64,000 nucleotides of DNA from Prosthecobacter fusiformis (GTDB taxonomy: Bacteria; Verrucomicrobiota; Verrucomicrobiia; Verrucomicrobiales; Verrucomicrobiaceae), in contig NZ_SOCA01000001.1 of the NCBI RefSeq assembly GCF_004364345.1, positions 372,001 to 436,000 on the forward strand. The letters are read 5' to 3'. This document shows positions 25,923 through 35,158 of the stretch, one piece after another (position 1 is the first letter of the stretch; every line of letters starts with the position of its first letter). The position numbers were made by a program, and so were the translations under genes. Below the pieces are notes generated by a model, which was given only the letters and a program-made list of their open reading frames with translations, was not told the DNA's origin and did not search any database.

Positions 25923-26931
25923 TTTCCGTCACCTCCTGCACCAGGGGCTGGCTATTCCCGCCCATCCTCTGGCTTTAAATGCCAGCCGTCAGTTGGATGA
26001 GCGCCGCCAGCGCGCACTCACCCGCTATTATCTGGCCTCAGGGGTCGGGGGGCTGGCCGTTGGTGTACACACTACGCAGTTCAGCATCCGGGATCCCGCC
26101 ATCGGCCTTTTCAAACCTGTGCTCACCCTGGCGGCCGAGGAGATGGCCCGCAGCACCCATCCCCTGGTACGCATCGCCGGTATCTGCGGTCAGACAGCCC
26201 AGGCGGTGAACGAAGCCTCCCTGTTAAATGAGCTGGGTTATCATGCTGGCCTCCTCAGTCTGGCGGCCCTCCGGGATGCCTCGGAAGATTCCCTGATCAG
26301 CCACTGCCAGGCCGTGGCGGAGGTGATCCCGGTCATCGGGTTTTATCTGCAACCCAGTGTGGGAGGGCGGGTCCTGCCCTATTCTTTTTGGCGGCGCTTT
26401 GCGGATATCGAAAACGTCGTCGCGATTAAAATGGCCCCTTTCAACCGTTACCAGACCCTCGACGTGATCCGTGCAGTCATGGAGTCCGGACGCACAGACA
26501 TCGCCCTCTACACCGGCAATGACGACAGCATTGTATCCGATCTGGTCACCCCTTTTCGGCTGGGCGACTGCGAGCGCCGTGTGGTTGGAGGTCTATTGGG
26601 GCACTGGTCTGTCTGGACTCGCCGTGCAGTGGAACTGCTGGCCCGCTGCCAAAACGAACCCGTCTCGCCCGACCTGCTCAGGCTGGGCATGCAGGTGACG
26701 GACAGCAATGCCGCGTTTTTTGATGCCGCCAACGGTTTCAAAGGCTGCATTGCAGGACTTCATGAAGTACTGCGCCGTCAGGGTCTGCTGGAAGGGCTGT
26801 GGTGCCTGGATGAGCACGAAACCCTCGGCCCAGGCCAGCTTGATGAGATCAACCGGGTCTATGAGGCGTATCCTCACCTGAACGATGACGCCTTTGTGGC
26901 GGAACATCGGGACCATTGGCTCCGCGATTGA
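25909..26931 (+). CDS. Dihydrodipicolinate synthase / N-acetylneuraminate lyase family protein
   Basis: 340-residue class I aldolase barrel. The predicted Schiff-base lysine is K174 in VVAIKMAPFN, and Y146 in GFYLQPSVGG is the likely proton-relay tyrosine. Family members condense or cleave pyruvate-type substrates; true DapA is shorter (about 290) and its pattern is less close, so a sugar-acid aldolase or dehydratase is more likely than lysine synthesis. ATG at 25909 is embedded in the end of the epimerase gene (TTG at 25897 is an alternative). Confidence 0.83.
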   Translation: MANSNFRHLLHQGLAIPAHPLALNASRQLDERRQRALTRYYLASGVGGLAVGVHTTQFSIRDPAIGLFKPVLTLAAEEMARSTHPLVRIAGICGQTAQAVNEASLLNELGYHAGLLSLAALRDASEDSLISHCQAVAEVIPVIGFYLQPSVGGRVLPYSFWRRFADIENVVAIKMAPFNRYQTLDVIRAVMESGRTDIALYTGNDDSIVSDLVTPFRLGDCERRVVGGLLGHWSVWTRRAVELLARCQNEPVSPDLLRLGMQVTDSNAAFFDAANGFKGCIAGLHEVLRRQGLLEGLWCLDEHETLGPGQLDEINRVYEAYPHLNDDAFVAEHRDHWLRD

Positions 26932-27085
26932 TGCCAGGACAGGCCACAAGTGCCGCATTCAGGCTGCAATAAGGGCCAAATGAGAAGGATTCACTCTTTA
27001 CTCATGAAACGAATCCAGATTTAATCCCCAAATTAGGCGGGGGTTTCCCGCCCTGAACTTCATCCCCACGTTCCTACTCTGAGCC

Positions 27086-28570
27086 ATGAAATCTAGCCGA
27101 TCCCGCATCGCCCTGCTGGCGTTCCTTTGCGGTACATCCATCCTTCAAGCCGACATCCTGATCCTGAAAAACGGCACCAAGCATGAAGGCAACATCCTCA
27201 GCGAAAGCCCGACGGCGATCCGCATGAGATACCGCCTGACCCCCAAGATCTGGGATGAAAAGGACTTCACCCGCGAAGAAATCCAGGAAGTCATCAAACA
27301 ATCCCCTCAAGAGGTGGAATTGATCGAACTTAAAAAACTGCTTCCGACCGAAGACCTCATGCCTGCCGACAGGTATGAACAATTGATCCAGGACCGCGTT
27401 CGCCCCTTCATCAACAAATACCCCGGCACACCGGAGGCAAAGGAGGCCGAAGGAATCGAGCAAACCCTTCAGGAAGAAAAGAAAAAAGTCTCCAATGGCG
27501 AAGCCAAACTGGCTGGCCGCTGGATGAGTGCCGCCGAAACCAAAGGTGAAGAATACAACATCGGCGGGTATAAACTGCTGGGAGAAATGAAGGCCGAAAT
27601 GGCCAAAAACAACTGGATCGAAGCCCTGCGGATTTTTGACAAGTTCAGCAAAAATCGCCCTCCTTATACAGCTTCGAGCCATTATCCTGAGGCCGTCGCG
27701 CAAGCCCTGGTCTGCCTGGAAAAGCAGGAAATCATCCTCACCAAAATGGCGCAGGAGCAGCCCGCCCTGAGCAAACTGCGGGAAGAGAACCTGAAAAAAC
27801 TGACCGACGAAGATCGCGCCAGAACCAAGGCAGCCATTGATGACGAAAAAAACAAATGGCGTGCCCAGTCAGATTCCCAGAAGCGTAACGGCATTCGCTG
27901 GGCAGAACCCTATAAGTATGACCTGACCAGCATCAACTCCCTCCAGAAATCTGTGGTCGCAGAAAGATCCAAGCTGGAGCTTATCAATCTGGATGAAATG
28001 AAAATCCGGAACGAAGCCTTTGTCGCCGTTTACCGCAAAATTGGTGAAGCTGATTATGCCGGCGGTGCCGCAGCTTATGAGCGCATCCAAAGTTTTGGCT
28101 CGGTGAATGAATTCCGTGACATCGTGGCCGACCTCAAAAACAAACTGCTGGCTCTCTACGGTGACTTGGTCCGCAAAAGCCAGTCCGCTCAGTCCGCCGT
28201 CAGCGGTTCCTCCGCCATCGGCGGCGCGGCTACCTCGGGTGTGGATGACCGCGTGGCCCGCATCCTGGCAGGTGCAGATGGCACAGCGCCCCAGGCACCC
28301 GCTGGCACCGCTCCTGCGGCCACACCAGGCATGGCAGCACCTGCCACAGCGCCTACGGCTCAAGTCCCGGTGCAGGCACCCGTCCCTGCTCCTGCGCCTA
28401 ACCCGCCCGTGATGCAGCAGCCGGTCTCACCTGCTCCTTACCCCCAGCCCATGGCCGCACCACAAGCGGTCGTGGAGGAAGAGTCTAACATCCAGACTTA
28501 CATCATGATCGGTATGGGTCTCCTCATCGTTGTCCTGGGAGCCCTGGCTTTCATGAAAAAGAAGGCCTAA
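27086..28570 (+). CDS. PTPDL-family-like secreted protein with C-terminal membrane helix
   Basis: 494 residues. A signal peptide (ALLAFLCGTSILQA) leads to ILILKNGTKHEGNILSE, a strand pattern seen in PTPDL-family proteins of Verrucomicrobia. The name motif appears here as PTEDL (about residue 86). A mostly helical region follows to about 370, then a Pro/Ala/Gln-rich linker (about 400-465), and one membrane helix near the end (IMIGMGLLIVVLGALAF) with a KKKA tail. The last helix would anchor it in the inner membrane with the body in the periplasm. Function unknown. It is followed by a clear terminator. Confidence 0.72.
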   Translation: MKSSRSRIALLAFLCGTSILQADILILKNGTKHEGNILSESPTAIRMRYRLTPKIWDEKDFTREEIQEVIKQSPQEVELIELKKLLPTEDLMPADRYEQLIQDRVRPFINKYPGTPEAKEAEGIEQTLQEEKKKVSNGEAKLAGRWMSAAETKGEEYNIGGYKLLGEMKAEMAKNNWIEALRIFDKFSKNRPPYTASSHYPEAVAQALVCLEKQEIILTKMAQEQPALSKLREENLKKLTDEDRARTKAAIDDEKNKWRAQSDSQKRNGIRWAEPYKYDLTSINSLQKSVVAERSKLELINLDEMKIRNEAFVAVYRKIGEADYAGGAAAYERIQSFGSVNEFRDIVADLKNKLLALYGDLVRKSQSAQSAVSGSSAIGGAATSGVDDRVARILAGADGTAPQAPAGTAPAATPGMAAPATAPTAQVPVQAPVPAPAPNPPVMQQPVSPAPYPQPMAAPQAVVEEESNIQTYIMIGMGLLIVVLGALAFMKKKA

Positions 28571-28589
28571 CCACCTTCGTGTAAATTCC

Positions 28590-28622
28590 AGGCCGGATCT
28601 CTTCAGGGGATCCGGCCTTTTT
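28590..28622 (+). terminator. Intrinsic terminator after the PTPDL-like gene
   Basis: Arms AGGCCGGAT (28590-28598) and ATCCGGCCT (28610-28618) pair perfectly and are followed by TTTT. It ends about 40 bases before the next start. Confidence 0.85.
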
Positions 28623-28663
28623 ATTGCCAAAGATCACACCCGTCCGCCTCGTAACTCTTTCCC

Positions 28664-30004
28664 ATGTCCCCAGCCAACCCAGCATTCCCTACCCGCCGCC
28701 GCTTCCTGGCCCAGGCTACCGGCACCCTTTTCGCGGCCCCTTTCATCACCTCCGGTATGCGGGCTGCATCACCCAATGGCAAGCTACGCCATGCCTCCTT
28801 TGGTGCCGCAGGAATGGCCATGGGAGACATGAAATCCCTTTCCAACCACACCATGCTGGAGCTCGTCGCCGTTTGTGACGTGGACACACGGAATTTCGCT
28901 GCTGTGAAAACACAGTGGCCGGAAGTGCGGTGCTATCAGGACTGGCAAGAGCTACTGGAAAAAGAGAGTTCCAATATCGATTCCGTCAATGTCTCCACCC
29001 CTGATCACATGCACGGCCCCATCGGCCTAAAGGCCATGGCAGCAGGTAAGCATCTGTATGGTCAGAAGCCTCTGGCGCAAAACCTCCACGAATGCCGCCA
29101 GCTCATGCTCAAAGCCCGCGAGACTGGCGTCATGACGCAAATGGGCATCCAGGTATCTTCCAACTTTACCGAACGTATGGCAGTGGACATGATCCAAAGC
29201 GGCATTATCGGCAAAGTGAAGGAGGTGCACACCTTCTCCAACAAATTCTGGGGAGACATGGAACCCGTGCCACAAAAGTCCGATCCCGTGCCTGCGGAGA
29301 TGGACTGGCAAAAGTGGCTCGGCACCGCCACAGACCGCTCTTTCATTGAAGGCTATTACCACCCCGCCCAGTGGCGCAAGCGCCGCGACTTTGGCACCGG
29401 CACTCTCGGTGACATGGGCTGCCACATGTTCAGCGGCTGGTTCCGTGCGCTTGATCTCGCCGCCCCGATCAGTGTTAAATCTATCGGCCCTGCTCCCTTG
29501 AATGAGACCAACTGGGCCATCAACGCCATCGTCGAATACACCTTCAAAGGCACCGCCTACACCGCAGCGGATACCGTCAAAGTCACCTGGTATGACGGCG
29601 ATGCGCGCCCACCTGCGGAGATCATGAGCCTGGCCGTGGCTGACCTCGCCAAATTCCCCGGCCAGGGCAGCATCTATATCGGCACGGATGGAGTCCTGCT
29701 CTCCCCTCACCTGACCACGCCCACCCTGTATCCGAGAGAGAAATTCACCGGCTTCAAGTATCCCAAGCTTGAACCTCGCAACCATTACCTTGAGTTCGTG
29801 GATTGCTGCCTCAAAGGTGGAGCCAAACCCAGCGCCAATTTCGACTATGCGGGTCCCTTGACTGAAGCCGTCCTCCTCGGTTGCTTGGCCAGCAATTTCC
29901 CCGGTCAGGACCTCCAATGGGACGCCCCTGCCCTGAAGATCCCCAACAGCGAAGCCGCCAACACCTTGGTGAAACGCCAGTATCGACCTGGGACGGAGGT
30001 TTAA
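28664..30004 (+). CDS. Tat-exported Gfo/Idh/MocA-family oxidoreductase
   Basis: 446 residues. The twin-arginine signal TRRRFLAQATG (R11-R13) is followed by AAPF and a cut near RAAS. The Rossmann domain lacks a textbook GxGxxG (FGAAGMAMGD), and the family EKP reads QKP in GKHLYGQKP, which is common in Planctomycetes/Verrucomicrobia members. The catalytic-site segment GTLGDMGCHMFSGW is present. The protein is presumably folded with its NAD(P) cofactor and sent to the periplasm, where it would act on a sugar or glycoside; substrate unknown. It converges on ispD with 12 bases between stops. Confidence 0.88.
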   Translation: MSPANPAFPTRRRFLAQATGTLFAAPFITSGMRAASPNGKLRHASFGAAGMAMGDMKSLSNHTMLELVAVCDVDTRNFAAVKTQWPEVRCYQDWQELLEKESSNIDSVNVSTPDHMHGPIGLKAMAAGKHLYGQKPLAQNLHECRQLMLKARETGVMTQMGIQVSSNFTERMAVDMIQSGIIGKVKEVHTFSNKFWGDMEPVPQKSDPVPAEMDWQKWLGTATDRSFIEGYYHPAQWRKRRDFGTGTLGDMGCHMFSGWFRALDLAAPISVKSIGPAPLNETNWAINAIVEYTFKGTAYTAADTVKVTWYDGDARPPAEIMSLAVADLAKFPGQGSIYIGTDGVLLSPHLTTPTLYPREKFTGFKYPKLEPRNHYLEFVDCCLKGGAKPSANFDYAGPLTEAVLLGCLASNFPGQDLQWDAPALKIPNSEAANTLVKRQYRPGTEV

Positions 30005-30016
30005 TAAATGACAGGC

Positions 30017-30679
30017 TCAGAGCAGAAACCGCTCCGCCAGATTTAGATCCGCCGGAAAGGTAATCTTTGGATTCGGAGAGGTGTTTTCCACCACGGTCAC
30101 CACCTCTCCGACATGCTGTACGGCGGATACTTCGTCGGTGACGAGAGCCCCGTCACGGATCACGGCTTCATAGGCCGTGATCAGTAGATCACGTTGAAAA
30201 ACCTGGGGCGTTTCCATAACCCAGACACCTGTACGATCCAGGGAATCCGTGATGCGCCCCTGCGCATCCGCCCGCTTCAGCGTCTCCGTCATCGGTCTGG
30301 CGCAGGCCACCGATCCTGAGGCTTGTGCTGCCGTGATGCACTTGCTGATTTGCATCGTGCTGATGAGGGGCCTCGCTCCGTCATGAACGGCAATGATGTC
30401 CGCTGCCCCGGCGCAGGCTTGGATACCTGCCCAGACGGACAGGTGCCTTTCCGCTCCGCCAGGAATGACCGCGACCAGTTTCGGCAAGGAGGCCTTCCAT
30501 CCTTCCACCACCTCACGCACTTCATCCCCTGCCACCACGATGATCTCCGCCACGTCCGCGCAGGCCTGAAATTGCCCTAAAGTGCGCCGCAGCACCGGCA
30601 CGCCCGCCAGCGGAGCCAGCAATTTATTAAAACCCATCCGGCGACTGCTCCCGGCGGCGACAATGATGGCAGAGGTCAT
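30017..30679 (-). CDS. ispD: 2-C-methyl-D-erythritol 4-phosphate cytidylyltransferase
   Basis: 220-residue cytoplasmic enzyme of the MEP isoprenoid pathway that transfers CMP from CTP to methylerythritol phosphate. Motifs: IIVAAGSSRRMG with K19 (nucleotide binding), VHDGARPL, and TDEVSAVQ near 185. Length is typical. It is transcribed in the same direction as the NlpC/P60-like lipoprotein, 69 bases downstream of it; a functional link is not obvious. Confidence 0.94.
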   Translation of the reverse strand: MTSAIIVAAGSSRRMGFNKLLAPLAGVPVLRRTLGQFQACADVAEIIVVAGDEVREVVEGWKASLPKLVAVIPGGAERHLSVWAGIQACAGAADIIAVHDGARPLISTMQISKCITAAQASGSVACARPMTETLKRADAQGRITDSLDRTGVWVMETPQVFQRDLLITAYEAVIRDGALVTDEVSAVQHVGEVVTVVENTSPNPKITFPADLNLAERFLL

Positions 30680-30748
30680 AGACCCTCATCATGCCGGAGA
30701 CCTCCAGTTGCCGCAAGCTGCCCCATGAGGGGATTTCCAGATTTCAAA

Positions 30749-31579
30749 TCACGGCTCACCCAGCGTGGGTTCCGTCACTGTCGTCGCACGGGTAATGGCA
30801 CTGCGCGTTAGCACTTCCTTTCCCGAAGTCTTTGGCTCATACGCCATGCCACGATACCGCAGGGGCTGATAACCGAGCGCCAGCAACGCCTGCATCGGAG
30901 CCTCCTTGAGCCCTGGTTTCCAATAATCCGGAGAACCACCCGTTTCATAATAATAGATCCAGCTCCGGTCAGGCCGCGCCCAGCCTGCACATAGAACAAC
31001 ATGGCGACGCGGAACATTGAGGAGGTCTCCAGGACGCAGGTCATCCGCTTCCAGTGGATAACAAACAGAGGGCAACTGAGAGGTATCATGCACCGTCGGC
31101 AATTTCAGACAGCGCGAGACAAAACCGGAGCAATCTACCCCGGCCGCCTCAGCACTCACGGCGGCATTATCCGCGCGGCGTTTGGCTGGCGTGGAAACAT
31201 CTCCGCCAGCGGAGCCTTGAGCGATGGCTAGGTCAAACGAGGCCGGATCATCAAAACCGCCCCACTTATAAGGTATGCCCATATTCACGGCCCCTGGCAT
31301 CCACCAGCCAGGGCGCTCCGGTGGATCATTGAGCCCGGCATCTGGAGTATGGACCAGGACACCCTTGGTATCCGTACCATGCAGAATGTTCCGCGCAAAA
31401 GGCCGCCAGGGATGGTTCGTGTACTTCTGAGCGATGGCCAAGGCCTCCGATGGCGTGACCTGGGAAGGCGCACCCGGATCACCCGGCACCAGCCGCGTTT
31501 CAGAGGATCTTTTATCAACTGTCTGGCAGGATGAAAGGCCAAGGGCCAGCGGCAAGAGGAGGGCAAAAACTCGATGCAT
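30749..31579 (-). CDS. NlpC/P60-like lipoprotein
   Basis: About 276 residues. The lipobox LSSC gives C18 as the lipidated residue. The papain-like core shows YKWGGFDD, then VDCSGFVSRCLKLP with the expected nucleophilic Cys, then LRPGDLLNVPRRHVVLCAGW with the His. This arrangement is that of NlpC/P60 or CHAP-type amidases/endopeptidases that cut peptidoglycan stem peptides. The PYKWGG and DCSGF elements are spaced by an unusually long insert of about 40 residues. It is divergent from the caspase-like gene. A longer frame to 31702 would precede the signal peptide and is unlikely. Confidence 0.77.
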   Translation of the reverse strand: MHRVFALLLPLALGLSSCQTVDKRSSETRLVPGDPGAPSQVTPSEALAIAQKYTNHPWRPFARNILHGTDTKGVLVHTPDAGLNDPPERPGWWMPGAVNMGIPYKWGGFDDPASFDLAIAQGSAGGDVSTPAKRRADNAAVSAEAAGVDCSGFVSRCLKLPTVHDTSQLPSVCYPLEADDLRPGDLLNVPRRHVVLCAGWARPDRSWIYYYETGGSPDYWKPGLKEAPMQALLALGYQPLRYRGMAYEPKTSGKEVLTRSAITRATTVTEPTLGEP

Positions 31580-31684
31580 GGGAGGTGGAGCGCGTTGAAG
31601 CTTGCCGCGAGGCAGAGCCGTTTCATAATGCGCCCGGCGATGTCTTGCAAATGGCGTCCGCTGATTGCCCCTTGTCTTCTGAGC

Positions 31685-33043
31685 ATGAAAACCTGCCTGC
31701 ACATTCTTTCCTGGCTCTGTCTGATGGTGATGATGGCACCAGGGGAAACGCTAACCAAAAACCGTACTGCCTTGGTTATTGGCAATGCTCGCTACGAACC
31801 TCTCGTGGGTCCACTGCGCAATACGGGCAACGATGCCAAAGCCATGGCCAAAACCCTCCGCGAGTTAGGATTCGCCGTCATCGAAAAGCACAACGTCACA
31901 CGCGACCAGTTGCTCAGCTCAGTGCTGGAATTTCGCAGCACACTGGCGGGTGCCGAAGTGGGTTTATTTTACTTTGCCGGTCATGGCATCTCCCTGGCAG
32001 GGGCTAATTACCTCATTCCGCTCAAGTCAGGCTATGCCCCCGGTGAAGCAGATGATGTCACCCTGCGCCTGCTGGCGGAGACCCGGCTTTTTAATGTGGA
32101 GCAGGCCGTGGCCGATATGAGCGCTGCCGGGGCCAGGTGCAATCTCGTTATCTTGGATGCCTGCCGCAATACCGCCGTGGCCCGCACCAGCCGCACCCGC
32201 GATGCAGCAAGCGCTGGCGGTCTGAGTGAAATGAAACCGCCCGCTGGCTCTCTCATCGCCTTTGCCACGGATGCAGGGCAGACGGCTCTGGACGGAGATA
32301 CCGACAACGGACTTTATACCGAAGAACTGCTCAAGAACCTGCGCACGCCTGGCCTCACCATCGAGCAAGTCTTCAAGCGCACACGGGCCGGTGTCCTTGA
32401 TCGTTCCGAAGGCGGCCAGATCCCCGCAGAATACTCACGGCTGGTCGGCGATGATATCTTTCTCGCAGGCCCTGTGGCGGAAGATACACCTGTCCCGGTG
32501 ATGAAAGCTGAACCTGTCACCCTGCCCACTCAGGCACAGATTCTCGATCTAGCCAAAGCCGGGCTGGCAGAAGAATGCGCCGACGCCCTCCTGGCCGTGG
32601 CCGAGGAAAAGGGCACCGGAGACTATGCCACCGAGCCGCTGTCCCTTCTCCTGGACCAGGTGAAAAACGACCTCAAGGAAGCAGCCCACGGCAGTCGCCA
32701 GGCGGAGGTGTCCGCCATTACTTGTGAACAGGTTCTCCGCGCTCTGCCTGGCTGCCTTCCACCTAACCACAAAGATTTCAAACAGCTCAACGCGAAAGCC
32801 CACAACCGCCATGGCGATGCTCTTCTTTTGCAAGGTCGCACCGAGGAAGCCCTCACCGCTTTCGACGCCGCCATCGCATTCACCCCAGAGGATTCTTACA
32901 TCCTCTATAACCGTGGCCGGGCCTTTTCAGCCTTGGGAAAAACGGAGCAGGCACACCTTGATTTCACCGAAGCAAGCTCCCTCAAATACAAACAGCCTGG
33001 AGCCAGGAAGCTGGCACTCGAGGCCCTGGCAGAGCTGCGTTAA
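31685..33043 (+). CDS. Secreted caspase-like (peptidase C14) protein with TPR tail
   Basis: 452 residues. A signal peptide (ILSWLCLMVMMAPG) precedes a caspase-fold p20 domain: RTALVIGNARY strand, catalytic H100 in FYFAGHG and catalytic C160 in VILDACRN. The SLIAFATDAGQTALDG loop follows. The region after about 265 is helical; the last 100 residues contain one or two TPR-like repeats (GDALLLQGRTEEALTAFDAAI). Family members are cysteine proteases with acidic or basic P1 preference; targets are unknown. A periplasmic rather than cytosolic location is unusual to consider. It is divergent from an NlpC/P60-like lipoprotein gene. ATG 31685 begins the signal peptide; an open frame to 31574 is rejected. 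Confidence 0.85.
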   Translation: MKTCLHILSWLCLMVMMAPGETLTKNRTALVIGNARYEPLVGPLRNTGNDAKAMAKTLRELGFAVIEKHNVTRDQLLSSVLEFRSTLAGAEVGLFYFAGHGISLAGANYLIPLKSGYAPGEADDVTLRLLAETRLFNVEQAVADMSAAGARCNLVILDACRNTAVARTSRTRDAASAGGLSEMKPPAGSLIAFATDAGQTALDGDTDNGLYTEELLKNLRTPGLTIEQVFKRTRAGVLDRSEGGQIPAEYSRLVGDDIFLAGPVAEDTPVPVMKAEPVTLPTQAQILDLAKAGLAEECADALLAVAEEKGTGDYATEPLSLLLDQVKNDLKEAAHGSRQAEVSAITCEQVLRALPGCLPPNHKDFKQLNAKAHNRHGDALLLQGRTEEALTAFDAAIAFTPEDSYILYNRGRAFSALGKTEQAHLDFTEASSLKYKQPGARKLALEALAELR

Positions 33044-33062
33044 ACGGCTGCGCAGCGATACC

Positions 33063-34385
33063 TTACACTGCCGGTGGCGACTTTGTTTCCACCGTCGCTC
33101 GCAGACGATGCAGCAGGCTGAACAGGCCAAAGAAAGCACGGTTTAAATACACGCTTTCCGAGCGGCCACGGGCTCCACGCAATGAGCGCAGGCTGCGGTC
33201 CTGGCGGTTGGCATCCCCCATGAGATAAATGGCCTGCATGAAGGCTGGATCGCCAAAGTCAAAGCGCTCTGTCTGGAAAGGTCGCGTGAGCAGTTCAATG
33301 GACTGGCGTGCTAGATCCATGATTTTTCCTCGCTGGGCAGGACCATCCGCAGGCAGCAATACATCCATATCACGAAGTGCCGCCTCCAATGCCGCATCGG
33401 ATTCCAGCAGCGCCGGATTGAGGAAGGCAAATTGCTTCTCATGAAACTCCGGCGTGATAGCACGTGTGCAGCCAAAATCCAAAACGATCAGTTCTCCATC
33501 CACCACCAGGAAGTTCCCCGGATGTGGATCCGCATGGAAGAGATGCAGGACGTGAATTTGATACTGATAAAAATCCCACAGCGCCTGACCGATGCGGTCG
33601 CGTTCTTCTTGGGTGGCAGAACTGGCGGCAAAGCGGTCCAGCGTCACCCCTTCCATCCAGTCCATCGTCAGCACTCTGGCAGAGCAGCGGTCTGGATAAA
33701 AAGCGGGAAAGCGTAACCCTGTCAACCCGGCACAGGCAGCCGCGATCTCCTGACTGCGCTTCAATTCAGCCACATAGTCCGTCTCTTCCAGCAGGCGGGT
33801 TTCCACCTCGGTAAAATAATGCGCGATGTCTTCCTCACGCAGGCCCAGGATTTGCAGCGCCACAGGTTTCACGACTCGCAGATCACTGCGCATGGAATCC
33901 GCCACGCCAGGATACTGGACTTTGACCGCCAGTTTTTTTCCATCTCGCGTCGCTTGGTGCACTTGGCCTATGGATGCACCATGAGCCGCTTCAGGTGAAA
34001 ACGAATCGTAGAGCGCCTCGACCGTTTGACTAAATTCACGCTCCAAAGTACGCCGAACCAGCGGCCAAGACAGCGGCGGCGCGGAATACTGGGCCTGGGA
34101 AAACTGGGCAGCATAGGCAGGCGGCAATAAATTATCATCGATGCTGAGCATCTGCGCCAGCTTCAACGGACCACCTTTGAGCCGGCTAAAGGAGGCATAG
34201 ACATCCCGGGCATTCACCTCATCCAGTTCACGGCGCAACGCAGGCTTGGATGCATCCGAACTAACGGCGCGCTGACCATAATATTTGAGATAGTTCATCC
34301 CCACACGCGCCCCGGTGCCAGCCAGATCCGCCATGCGGGTCAGCGGGGTACTGCGGATGCTTTCTTGGGCAGGTTGAGCAGCCAT
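33063..34385 (-). CDS. ABC1/UbiB/ADCK-family atypical kinase
   Basis: 440-residue ADCK-like protein kinase fold. Motifs: the family KxGQ element as LKLAQMLS, the A-rich loop HGASIGQVHQA, Lys in LAVKVQYPG, catalytic FHADPHPGNF and the metal-binding LDFG. UbiB/Coq8 proteins support quinone lipid biosynthesis. The expected Gly in KxGQ is Ala, which may alter the regulatory loop. No transmembrane pair is evident at the C-terminus. The start is 2 bases after the stop of the TetR-like gene, so the two are co-translated; the regulator probably controls or is sensed with this kinase. Confidence 0.88.
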   Translation of the reverse strand: MAAQPAQESIRSTPLTRMADLAGTGARVGMNYLKYYGQRAVSSDASKPALRRELDEVNARDVYASFSRLKGGPLKLAQMLSIDDNLLPPAYAAQFSQAQYSAPPLSWPLVRRTLEREFSQTVEALYDSFSPEAAHGASIGQVHQATRDGKKLAVKVQYPGVADSMRSDLRVVKPVALQILGLREEDIAHYFTEVETRLLEETDYVAELKRSQEIAAACAGLTGLRFPAFYPDRCSARVLTMDWMEGVTLDRFAASSATQEERDRIGQALWDFYQYQIHVLHLFHADPHPGNFLVVDGELIVLDFGCTRAITPEFHEKQFAFLNPALLESDAALEAALRDMDVLLPADGPAQRGKIMDLARQSIELLTRPFQTERFDFGDPAFMQAIYLMGDANRQDRSLRSLRGARGRSESVYLNRAFFGLFSLLHRLRATVETKSPPAV

Positions 34386-34387
34386 GA

Positions 34388-35050
34388 TCAGGCCCGTTTC
34401 AATCCCCCAGGTAAAAGAAAGCGCATGAGGTCAAATCCAGAGTCCAGAGCCTGACGTCCCATCAGGTCAAAAAGCACCGTGACCGATTTTTCGATGAAGG
34501 CATCCGTCCGCTCAAACTTAGGACTGTCATCCTTCAGGTGAAAGGCAACGACGCTCCTCAGGAGCAGCCGCAACACTTTTGGATAGGTCGAAGAGAGAGG
34601 CCCGCGTGCCATGATCTCCCCCCGGTTGCGACCATGCATGAGAATGCCATTCACAAATTCCTCATACCGCTCCTCCAGGGCAGTCCATTCAGGCACCGGC
34701 TTGATCGGCATCACCTGGCCAAGCCTCAGGAAAAGAAGACTACGGTGATCCAGAGACGCTTCCGCGAAACCGAACATGAAGGCGAGCATCCGCTGGCGGG
34801 CACTGAACTCCTGCCACTCCGGGCCGCTTTCCACTGAATGGATGACTTTATCCATCACCCCACGCCACCATTGACGCTCCACAGCCTCCAATGAGGAATA
34901 CTCACCAAAAAACTCCCGCTCCGTGATGCCCAGCCCCTGGCAAAGACGGTAAACAGAAACCGGCGGTCGGCCTTCCGCGCGGAACTCATGCAGATAGGCT
35001 TCCTCAATGCGCTGACGCAGAGGCGGTAATTCGTGAGAATGTTCGTCCAT
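34388..35050 (-). CDS. TetR-like transcriptional regulator
   Basis: 220 residues, all-helical. The N-terminal 55 residues resemble a TetR helix-turn-helix (LRQRIEEAYLHEF, SVYRLCQGLGITEREFFGEYSS) and the remainder a ligand-binding domain. It is directly upstream of the ABC1 kinase gene, with 2 bases between stop and start, suggesting an operon. As I recall, TetR-like proteins paired with ABC1 kinases occur in Bacteroidetes and Verrucomicrobia. The ligand is unknown. Confidence 0.7.
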   Translation of the reverse strand: MDEHSHELPPLRQRIEEAYLHEFRAEGRPPVSVYRLCQGLGITEREFFGEYSSLEAVERQWWRGVMDKVIHSVESGPEWQEFSARQRMLAFMFGFAEASLDHRSLLFLRLGQVMPIKPVPEWTALEERYEEFVNGILMHGRNRGEIMARGPLSSTYPKVLRLLLRSVVAFHLKDDSPKFERTDAFIEKSVTVLFDLMGRQALDSGFDLMRFLLPGGLKRA

Positions 35051-35158
35051 GACGGCATGAGATACGCCCCACGCAAAAAGGGCGATGCTTTAGTAACCAC
35101 CCGATTCTCACCCGAGAGAGCCTGTTGATTCCGGCAGGACCGAGTGCATACTAGCTGC

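Noticed and set aside
27036-27052. GC-rich 6-bp hairpin GGCGGG/CCCGCC before the PTPDL-like gene
   Set aside because: Short stem, no T run, and lies in a leader; not enough to call a terminator or riboswitch.
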